This document shows, piece by piece, positions 40,313 through 47,247 of a stretch of 64,000 nt of DNA (positions are counted from its first letter, which is position 1; each line of letters opens with the position of its first letter). Made by a program: the position numbers and the translations under genes. The notes below the pieces were generated by a model. The model made no database searches, had not been told where the DNA came from, and worked only from the letters and a program-made list of their open reading frames with translations. Origin of the DNA: Pleomorphomonas diazotrophica (GTDB taxonomy: Bacteria; Pseudomonadota; Alphaproteobacteria; Rhizobiales; Pleomorphomonadaceae); NCBI RefSeq assembly GCF_002844595.1, contig NZ_PJNW01000019.1, positions 43,958-107,957 of the forward strand, in the 5' to 3' direction.

Positions 40313-40460
40313 ACCTCCCTTGCTTCACGCAACTCCGGACGCAAAACCGGTTCCCACTTTTGCTGGAGTTGCTTTGGAGCATGTCGCCGACATGCTCCGC
40401 TTCCTTGCTTCGCGCAACTCCGGACGCAAAACCGGCTCCCACTTTTGCTGGAGTTGCTTT
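40313..40460. repeat. Element C copies 2 and 3 in tandem
   Basis: GCAACTCC (40329-40336) pairs with GGAGTTGC (40365-40372), and the same pair recurs at 40414-40421 and 40450-40457, 85 bp away. Each is preceded by CCTTGCTTC, and the two copies are linked by GGAGCATGTCGCCGACATG. They sit in the TetR leader between its start codon and the operators. Confidence 0.82.
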
Positions 40461-40463
40461 TGT

Positions 40464-40533
40464 TGAACATCGTTCATTTCACTCTTGAACAACGTTCACA
40501 TCTCCGCTATAACCGCCACATGAACAATGTTCA
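40464..40533 (+). promoter_or_regulatory. Promoter with three TetR operators for the LplT-Aas gene
   Basis: TGAACATCGTTCA (40464-40476), TGAACAACGTTCA (40486-40498) and TGAACAATGTTCA (40521-40533) are near-perfect 13-bp palindromes. TTGAAC (40485-40490) and TATAAC (40508-40513), 17 bases apart, form the plus-strand promoter within them. Confidence 0.82.
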
Positions 40534-40661
40534 TAGCATGGAGGCGGGGCGGAGTGAAGGGTGAGGGCGGGGAGGAATCCAACCGTCATTTGCGTTTCAC
40601 GCGCCGATCCGCTTCCCTGTTTCCATTGGCCATTGCCCCTTGAGATCCCTCGGGAGGTCCC

Positions 40662-43600
40662 ATGAGCAAGTCGCTTCTCATTCAGCGCCGGTTCGGGCCG
40701 CTGTTCCTGGTGCAGTTCTTCTCGGCCTTCAACGACAATTTCCTGAAGAACGCCCTGGTGTTCACCATACTCTTCCAGATGGGCGTCGCCGGCGGCGAGG
40801 CGCTGGTGACCATCGCCACCGGCATATTGATGCTGCCCTTCATCTTCCTGTCGGGCTTGGGCGGTGAGCTCGCCGACCGCTACGACAAGGCGCGCGTCGC
40901 CGGCTGGCTGAAGCTCATCGAGATCGCCATCGCCGGCCTTGCCGTGCTGGGATTTGCCATCCAGTCGATTTCAGTGCTGATGGTGGCGCTGGTGCTGTTC
41001 GGCGTGATCTCCGCCCTGTTCGGGCCGATCAAATACGGCATCCTGCCCGACCTGCTCGCCCCCTCCGAACTGCCGCGCGGCAACGCTCTCGTGGAGGGCG
41101 CCACCTTCGTCGCCATTCTCACCGGCACCTATGCCGGCGGCTTCGCCACGGGCGCCTATGGCGGTCCATGGGTGTTCGGCGTCGCCATGATGGTGCTGGC
41201 CGTCGGCAGCTGGATCGCCGCGCTCTATGTGCCCAAGGTGGGCGCTGCTGCCCCGGAGACGGCGGTCGATCCCAACGTTGCGCGCTCGACGGTGCGGCTC
41301 ATCGGCGAGCTCTGGGTCGACGCGCGGCTGTGGCGCACCGGCGTGATGGTCAGCCTGTTCTGGCTGTTCGGCGTGGTGGCGATGGCGCTGATGCCGACCT
41401 TCGTGAAAGACATTCTCGGCGGGCGCGAGGTGGCGGTGTCGGCCTATCTCACGGTGTTCGCGGTGTCGATCGCCGTGGGTTCGGCGCTGGGCGCCTGGCT
41501 GTCGGCCGGCCGCATCGTGCTCTTGCCGGTGCCGGTGGCTTCCGTCGCCATCGGGCTTGCGGCGCTCGATCTCGCCTGGACGCTCTCCGGCCTGACGCCG
41601 GCGCCGGCCACCGAAAGCCTCTCTGAGTTCTTCGGCCGGCCCGGCGCCATTCATGCCGCCATCGACCTTGCGGCGCTGGCGATTGCCGGTGGCGTGTTCA
41701 TCGTGCCGTCCTTCGCCGCCGCCCAGCACTGGGCGCCGGTGACGCGTCGTGCCCGGGTTGTCGGCGCCATCAATGCGTTGACGGCTCTGTTCATGGTGGC
41801 CGGCGCCGGCACGGTGGCCCTGGCGCAGGCGCTGGGCGCGACGGTGCCGATGGTGCTGGTGGCCCTCGGCCTCTTCGCCTTCGGCGCGGCCGTGTGGATC
41901 TTCAAGGTGTTGCCGACCAACCCGCTCAGCGACTTCGTCTCCATCCTCTTGCGCGCCGTGTTCCGCATGGAGGTGACCGGCAAGGCCAACATTCCGCCGG
42001 CCGGTGAGGGCGCTATCGTGGCGCTCAACCACACGAGCTTCCTCGACGCCGTCGTCGCCGTGTCGCTGCTCGACCGCGACCCGGTGTTCGCCATCGACCA
42101 CACCATGGCCGAGGCCTGGTGGGTGAAGCCCTTCCTGCGCTTCACCCGCGCCATGCCGCTCGACCCGACCAAGCCGCTGGCGACGCGCGCGCTGATCGCC
42201 GCCGTCAAGGCCGGCGAGACGCTGGTGATCTTCCCCGAGGGGCGCATCACCGTGACGGGTACGCTGATGAAGGTCTATGACGGCGTCGGCCTGATCGCCG
42301 ACAAGGCCGAGGCGCCCATCGTGCCGGTGCGGCTCTCCGGCCTGGAATCGACGGTGTTCAGCCGCCTCAACTCGCTGCAGGTGAAGCGCCGCTGGTTCCC
42401 CAAGGTGACGGTCAACATCACCGAGCCGGTGCGGCTTTCCTTGCCGGAGCAGCTCAAGGGCAAGGCGCGCCGGCAGGCGGCGGGCAACGCGCTCTACGGC
42501 ATCATGTCCGACATGATGTTCCGCACCACCGACACCGACCTCACCATCTTCGAGGCGATGGTGGCGGCCGCCCGCCAGCATGGCGCCGGACGCCGGGCGG
42601 TGAGCGATCCGGTGGGCGGCAAGCTCAGCTATCGCCGCATGCTGATGGGCGCGCGCATCCTCGGCCGCAAGCTGTCGGCGCTGACGGAGCCGGGCGAGAC
42701 GGTGGCGCTGATGGTGCCCAACGCGGTCGGCGGCGCAGTGACCTTCCTCGGCCTGCAATCGTCAGGGCGCGTGCCGGCGATGATCAACTTCACGGCCGGC
42801 GCTGCCAACATCCTGGCCGCCTGCACCGCCTCGAAGGCCAAGGTGTTCGTGACGTCGCGGGTGTTCGTGGAAAAGGGCCGGCTGGAGCCGCTGATCGCCG
42901 CCATCGAGGACAAGGTGAGGATCGTCTGGCTGGAGGATATCCGCGCCACGGTGACAAGGGGCGACAAGCTGGATGCCTTCCTCAACTGGCCGAAACGGCT
43001 CAGGAAGGCCGGGCCGGATGATGCGGCGGCCATCCTGTTCACCTCGGGGTCGGAGGGGACGCCGAAGGGCGTGGTGCTCAGCCACCGCAACATCCTCGCC
43101 AATGTGGCGCAGGTGGCGGCGCGCATCGACTTCTCGCGCACCGACACGGCGTTCAACGCGCTGCCGATCTTCCACTCCTTCGGGCTTTCGGCCGGCCTGA
43201 TCCTGCCGCTGGTCTCCGGCGTGCCGGTGTTCCTCTACCCGACGCCGCTCCACTACCGGATCATCCCGGAGTTGGTCTACCAGACCAACGCCACCGTGCT
43301 GTTCGGCACCGACACGTTCCTCTCCGGCTACGGCCGCATGGCGCACCCCTATGATTTCCGCTCGCTGCGGCTGCTCGTTGCCGGCGCCGAGGCGGTGAAG
43401 GAGACGACGCGCAAGCTCTACGCCGAGAAGTTCGGCCTGCGCATCTTCGAGGGCTATGGCGTGACCGAGACGGCGCCGGTGCTGGCGCTCAACACGCCGA
43501 TGCACAACCGGGCGGGAACGGTGGGCCGCCTGCTGCCGGGCGTCGAGCACAGGCTGGAGCCGGTGGAGGGCATCGAGGCGGGCGGGCGCCTCCACGTGCG

Positions 43601-44060
43601 CGGGCCCAACGTGATGCTCGGCTATCTCCGGGTGGAGAACCCCGGCGTGCTGGAGAAGCCCGACGGCGGCTGGCACGACACCGGCGACATCGTGGCGCTC
43701 GACGACGACGGCTTCGTCGCCATCAAGGGCCGCGCCAAGCGCTTCGCCAAGATCGGCGGCGAGATGGTGTCGCTGGCCGCCATCGATGCGCTCGCCACCC
43801 AGTGCTGGCCGGACGCGATGTCGGCCGCCGCCAGCGTGCCGGATGCCAAGAAGGGCGAGCGCATCATCCTGGTGACCGACCGGAAGGATGCCACGCGGAA
43901 TGGCTTCATGGCGTTTGCGCGGGAGCGCGGCGCGACGGAGCTGATGATGCCCAGCGAGGTGATGGTGGTGCCGGCGCTGCCGCTGCTGGGTTCGGGCAAG
44001 ACGGACTTTGCTGGGTTGAACAAGCTGGTGAGGGAGAAGGTGGAGAGCGTGGCGGCGTAG
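40662..44060 (+). CDS. LplT-Aas fusion: MFS lysophospholipid transporter plus acyl-[ACP]:phospholipid acyltransferase
   Basis: The 1132-residue protein fuses three parts. An MFS domain (about 1-420, 12 helices, LplT-like) is followed by a PlsC acyltransferase domain with NHTSFLDAV (HX4D-like) and FPEGRITVTG (about 440-610). The last part is an AMP-binding acyl-ACP/acyl-CoA synthetase domain (about 640-1125) with ILFTSGSEGTPKGVVLSHRN. In E. coli the separate LplT and Aas re-import and re-acylate lysophospholipids at the inner membrane. The start at 40662 follows CGGGAGGTCCC. It is controlled by the divergent TetR and ends at a terminator. Confidence 0.9.
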   Translation: MSKSLLIQRRFGPLFLVQFFSAFNDNFLKNALVFTILFQMGVAGGEALVTIATGILMLPFIFLSGLGGELADRYDKARVAGWLKLIEIAIAGLAVLGFAIQSISVLMVALVLFGVISALFGPIKYGILPDLLAPSELPRGNALVEGATFVAILTGTYAGGFATGAYGGPWVFGVAMMVLAVGSWIAALYVPKVGAAAPETAVDPNVARSTVRLIGELWVDARLWRTGVMVSLFWLFGVVAMALMPTFVKDILGGREVAVSAYLTVFAVSIAVGSALGAWLSAGRIVLLPVPVASVAIGLAALDLAWTLSGLTPAPATESLSEFFGRPGAIHAAIDLAALAIAGGVFIVPSFAAAQHWAPVTRRARVVGAINALTALFMVAGAGTVALAQALGATVPMVLVALGLFAFGAAVWIFKVLPTNPLSDFVSILLRAVFRMEVTGKANIPPAGEGAIVALNHTSFLDAVVAVSLLDRDPVFAIDHTMAEAWWVKPFLRFTRAMPLDPTKPLATRALIAAVKAGETLVIFPEGRITVTGTLMKVYDGVGLIADKAEAPIVPVRLSGLESTVFSRLNSLQVKRRWFPKVTVNITEPVRLSLPEQLKGKARRQAAGNALYGIMSDMMFRTTDTDLTIFEAMVAAARQHGAGRRAVSDPVGGKLSYRRMLMGARILGRKLSALTEPGETVALMVPNAVGGAVTFLGLQSSGRVPAMINFTAGAANILAACTASKAKVFVTSRVFVEKGRLEPLIAAIEDKVRIVWLEDIRATVTRGDKLDAFLNWPKRLRKAGPDDAAAILFTSGSEGTPKGVVLSHRNILANVAQVAARIDFSRTDTAFNALPIFHSFGLSAGLILPLVSGVPVFLYPTPLHYRIIPELVYQTNATVLFGTDTFLSGYGRMAHPYDFRSLRLLVAGAEAVKETTRKLYAEKFGLRIFEGYGVTETAPVLALNTPMHNRAGTVGRLLPGVEHRLEPVEGIEAGGRLHVRGPNVMLGYLRVENPGVLEKPDGGWHDTGDIVALDDDGFVAIKGRAKRFAKIGGEMVSLAAIDALATQCWPDAMSAAASVPDAKKGERIILVTDRKDATRNGFMAFARERGATELMMPSEVMVVPALPLLGSGKTDFAGLNKLVREKVESVAA

Positions 44061-44081
44061 TCGCCGGGAAACTGAAAGCTG

Positions 44082-44123
44082 GGGGCTCCGAGGCGCCTGA
44101 TAGTGCCCTCGGAGCCCCTTTCT
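44082..44123 (+). terminator. Intrinsic terminator after the LplT-Aas gene
   Basis: GGGGCTCCGAGG (44082-44093) pairs perfectly with CCTCGGAGCCCC (44107-44118), loop of 13 bases, then TTTCT. The 3' arm merges into element A copy R10. Confidence 0.8.
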
Positions 44124-44356
44124 GCCTGAGGTCCACCTTGAATTCGCGCGCGAATTCAAGCGGCCTGCGCGAGGATGACAGGAAATTGATATAAAACAAT
44201 TGGTTATCGAATCGTATGGTGCCGCTGGCAACGCGCTGCAAGATGAAACTCCGGCTGCCATCATGCTGTCATCCTCGCGCAGACCGCTTGAATTCACGTG
44301 TGAATTCAAGGTGTACCTCAGGCAGGATGGAACGCTGAGGGGTATATCGGGCTCCG
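44096..44356. repeat. Element A copy R10, 24-bp palindrome in both arms
   Basis: This is the longest copy. The left arm has a palindrome at 44137-44160 (CTTGAATTC-N6-GAATTCAAG) and the right arm another at 44287-44310. Both have the GTC-CAC/GTG side facing outward and CGG facing inward. The centre is about 100 bases (GAAATTGATATAAAACAATT and a unique part). It separates the LplT-Aas gene from the gp15-like operon. Confidence 0.85.
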
Positions 44357-44391
44357 GCGTCGATCGTGTCTCCCTTCCAAGCGCCTCTCCA

Positions 44392-44426
44392 CCACCACGG
44401 AAACCTCAAGTCCTTAGCGTCGGGCC
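44392..44426 (+). promoter_or_regulatory. Phage-type promoter-like motif P2
   Basis: CCACCACGGAAACC, 8 bases, TTAGCGTCGGGCC. It ends 51 bases before the gp15-like gene, and agrees with P3 at about 24 of 32 positions by eye. Confidence 0.6.
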
Positions 44427-44477
44427 GACAGCGTCGGACTGCATTGCGTCCTGACGCGTGAGCGATGCGAGGATCAG

Positions 44478-46541
44478 ATGCCCGTTGTGCCGACCTATGA
44501 AGACCGGGGCATTCGCCTCGATCCCGGCCTCAATTTCCGCGACAACACCCACGCCACCGGCGAGATGTTCGGCTCGCAGGTGGGGGCGGCGCTGGGCAGC
44601 GTCGGGCGGGGGCTCGCCGATCTCGGGCAGGCGGTGGCCGAGGTGCATGAACTTGACGCCACCAACGCGGCCAAGGACAGCCACAATGGACTGATCGAGC
44701 GGGTCCGCGAACTCGGCTATGGCGACGGCGGCTATCTCGGCACATCCGGCCGCAGCGCGGTGGAGGGTTACGCCGGCTACGAGGCGGCGGTGCGGCAGGC
44801 GGTGAAGGATGGCGCCAGGGGCCTGTCGCCGCTGGCGCTTGCCAAATACATGGACGCCGCCAATGCCACCGCCCAGGGGGCGCTCGCCACCGGCGAGGCG
44901 CATGCCCTGGACGGGCGCAAGGCGTGGACGACGGCGACCAGTGAGGCGCGGATGGCTGCCTTCCACGGCAACGCGGTGGCACAGTCGGACAACCCGCACG
45001 CCGTGGCCGAGAACACGCTCGCCGCGCTCACCGAATATCGCGAGATCGGCAAGCTGATGGGCTGGCCGGAAGGCGAGGTAACCGACAGGGGGATGGGTCT
45101 CGTCTCCGGCGTCTACGAGGACATTGCCCGCAACAAGGCGGCGACCGATCCCATCGGCGCGATGGCCTTCATCAGGGACAACGCGCCGCTGTTCACCGAA
45201 GCGGCCCGCAAGCGGCTCGATGCCGAAGTCGGCGAGGCTGCGCGCGACGAGGAAACGCGGCAGGGCGCGCTGGCTTTCGCGGCGGGACGGCGAAAGCCGG
45301 CCGAGGCCTCGCAGCCGCCAGTCGAGGGAGTGGCGGGCGCCGATGCCGCGGGGCGCGTCGGCCCGACGCTGGAGCGGGCTCTCCTGCTCGGCCGCATGAC
45401 GGGTGACGACGCAGGCAAGGTGCTCCGCCTCGATCCCAATTTCTCCACCAACCTCTCCGCCCTATTGGAGGATGCACCATCGGCGTTCCGCGACGACATC
45501 AACATCCGCATTCCCGAGAGCGAGGCGGATGGCAAGGGGCGGTCGGGCGAGCTCACCTACAGGGGCAAAAGCCTTTCCATCGCCCCGTCGCAACTGCTGG
45601 ACTGGGCGCGGCGCAATGCCGGGCGCTATGGCTTGGTCATGCCGGTCGGCGGGTCGGGCAGTTCGGTGATGGCCGCCGCCGACGGCGTTGCCGCGCGGGC
45701 GCTGCGGCCGTCGTCCGACGCCATCGACAAGCACCTTGCCGGCATCGCCGATCCCGACCGCCGGGAGATCGCCAAGCAGGCGATTGTCACCTCGCTGGAT
45801 CTTGAGAGCCAGCAGGAACAGGAACGGCGGGCGGCGGCCAAGGCCGAGTTGTGGCAACGGGTGGATGGCGGCGCGGCGCCCGACGCGCTGCCCTTCACGC
45901 TCCGCCAGGCGGCCGGCAGCGGCGCCATGACTGTGGCGCGCAACTATGTCAGCAAGGCGTTGGCCGGCCCGATCATCGGCGACGACGTGCTGCTCGCCGA
46001 CATGCGCCTGTTCTCGGCCGAGCGGCCGGAGGACTTCGCGCAGGTCGACCTCAACGACTATCGCGACCGCCTGGGCAAATCCGATCTCAAGGCGCTGGCC
46101 GAGAGCCAGTCGGCCATCGGCCAGGACAGCCGCAAGGCGCGCGATGAGGGCGCCGAGCTGAAGGATGCCTTCGACATGGCGAGGACACGGCTGGTAAACG
46201 CCGGCGCGCTGCCGCCCAGCGGCGAGGAAAGTGCCGAACAGCGCCATCTGCTGGCCCGGGTGCAGAACGCCGTCTACACCGGCCTCGCCGACTTCAGGGC
46301 GGCCAACCCCAATGCCAGGCCGACGCCGTCCGACATCTACAAGTCGGTCGACCCGTTCCTCATGCCCTACTACCTACCGCAGCGGGACCCGAGGCCCAAG
46401 CCGAAGGTCAAGCTCTCCGACATCTCGCCGGACCTGCGCACGAGCATTACACGGCAGCTCGCCATGGAGCTTGGCCGCAAGCCGACAGACGGAGAAGTGG
46501 CGCGGGAGTATGCGGCGTTCCGGCAGTCGCAGGTGGGTTAG
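44478..46541 (+). CDS. Podoviral internal virion (gp15-like ejection) protein
   Basis: The 687-residue protein is Ala-rich and mostly helical: VPTYEDRGIRLDPGLNFRDN at the start, GSVGRGLADLGQAVAEVHEL, GGYLGTSGRSAVEGYAGYEA, and a C-terminal TRLVNAGALPPSGEESAEQR part. This is the profile of the middle ejection protein found between gp14-like and the giant gp16-like proteins in alphaproteobacterial podoviruses; I recognise the type, not a close homologue. It is full length, following P2 directly, and overlaps a minus-strand small membrane gene by four bases. Confidence 0.68.
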   Translation: MPVVPTYEDRGIRLDPGLNFRDNTHATGEMFGSQVGAALGSVGRGLADLGQAVAEVHELDATNAAKDSHNGLIERVRELGYGDGGYLGTSGRSAVEGYAGYEAAVRQAVKDGARGLSPLALAKYMDAANATAQGALATGEAHALDGRKAWTTATSEARMAAFHGNAVAQSDNPHAVAENTLAALTEYREIGKLMGWPEGEVTDRGMGLVSGVYEDIARNKAATDPIGAMAFIRDNAPLFTEAARKRLDAEVGEAARDEETRQGALAFAAGRRKPAEASQPPVEGVAGADAAGRVGPTLERALLLGRMTGDDAGKVLRLDPNFSTNLSALLEDAPSAFRDDINIRIPESEADGKGRSGELTYRGKSLSIAPSQLLDWARRNAGRYGLVMPVGGSGSSVMAAADGVAARALRPSSDAIDKHLAGIADPDRREIAKQAIVTSLDLESQQEQERRAAAKAELWQRVDGGAAPDALPFTLRQAAGSGAMTVARNYVSKALAGPIIGDDVLLADMRLFSAERPEDFAQVDLNDYRDRLGKSDLKALAESQSAIGQDSRKARDEGAELKDAFDMARTRLVNAGALPPSGEESAEQRHLLARVQNAVYTGLADFRAANPNARPTPSDIYKSVDPFLMPYYLPQRDPRPKPKVKLSDISPDLRTSITRQLAMELGRKPTDGEVAREYAAFRQSQVG

Positions 46542-46876
46542 GAGGGAATGGCACCCGACAGCTCCAGGCTGGCCTCCTGGTAGAGCATGGCGCACAAGAT
46601 CAGGGTGACGACGATACCCGCTATCAGCCCCGCCGTGGGCGTCTTGGTCTTCCGCACCATCCTGACGATGCCGAAGAAGATTATCGCAGCTATGAACGAG
46701 ACTGACGTCTCACCCAAAAGCTCTCCGATCCATCCCCCATAGGCGCCGGGATAGTAGCCCACCTGATCGCCTCTATGAAGCTTGACCGTAAGGTTGCCAA
46801 CGAGAGAAAGAATAAACAGGAGGGCGAGGCTTATCCTGAAACCGGTCTTTATCTGCGCGGGGCTATAGTCTTTCAC
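46538..46876 (-). CDS. Small three-helix membrane protein (possible moron)
   Basis: The 112-residue product has three predicted helices (FRISLALLFILSLVGNLTVK, SVSFIAAIIFFGIVRMV, GLIAGIVVTLILCAMLY) and a GTG start at 46876. It is opposite in strand to its virion neighbours and has lower GC than they do. It may be a superinfection-exclusion or host-fitness cargo gene; the function is unknown. Confidence 0.55.
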   Translation of the reverse strand: MKDYSPAQIKTGFRISLALLFILSLVGNLTVKLHRGDQVGYYPGAYGGWIGELLGETSVSFIAAIIFFGIVRMVRKTKTPTAGLIAGIVVTLILCAMLYQEASLELSGAIPS

Positions 46877-47186
46877 TTCGGATCGTCCTCTTGTTGTTCG
46901 AAGCTTTTCGGCTCAACGGCGTCGTGAGTCCGCCTCGCCAGTTTGCCTGACACTGCTTGAATTCTTTGCTGCGTTTCCTTGGTCCTTGAATTCTGGCGAA
47001 CTCGCTCGACCTTGCGCGGATCCTGTGCTCCGTTCCTTTTATGTTCTCGTATGTTTACCCACCAAAAAGCGAGTCTGCAACCGACTGCAATCTTTTCTAG
47101 AGTCGTGGTGAATACTGAGGAGGTGAGCTGGTCGGAGCTCCCCAGGCTTCGCTCAGGAAGCTGTTGGCTGGATAGGCCGGCGCGAC
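46877..47186. other. Intergenic region before P3
   Basis: An open minus-strand frame here (stop at 46873-46875 overlapping the GTG of the small membrane gene) lacks an upstream start outside the 47248 gene. It may be the 3' end of a lost gene. The stretch 46960-47110 is AT-richer than its surroundings. Nothing else is supported. Confidence 0.35.
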
Positions 47187-47223
47187 CATCACCACGGAAA
47201 CCCCCAGGACTTAGCGTCAGGCC
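47187..47223 (+). promoter_or_regulatory. Phage-type promoter-like motif P3
   Basis: CATCACCACGGAAACC, 8 bases, TTAGCGTCAGGCC, ending 25 bases before the next virion gene's start codon. It is closest to P2. Confidence 0.6.
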
Positions 47224-47247
47224 TGATCCTTTTCGGGAGATAGGCCT

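Noticed and set aside
40971..44309. Long minus-strand ORFs (595 and 515 codons)
   Set aside because: They are antisense to the LplT-Aas fusion, are His/Arg-rich, and have no start context.
71..44356. Element A copies considered as ordinary terminators
   Set aside because: They lack T tracts after the stems, contain two facing arms with a conserved AT centre and conserved outer ends, and occur in leaders as well as gene ends.
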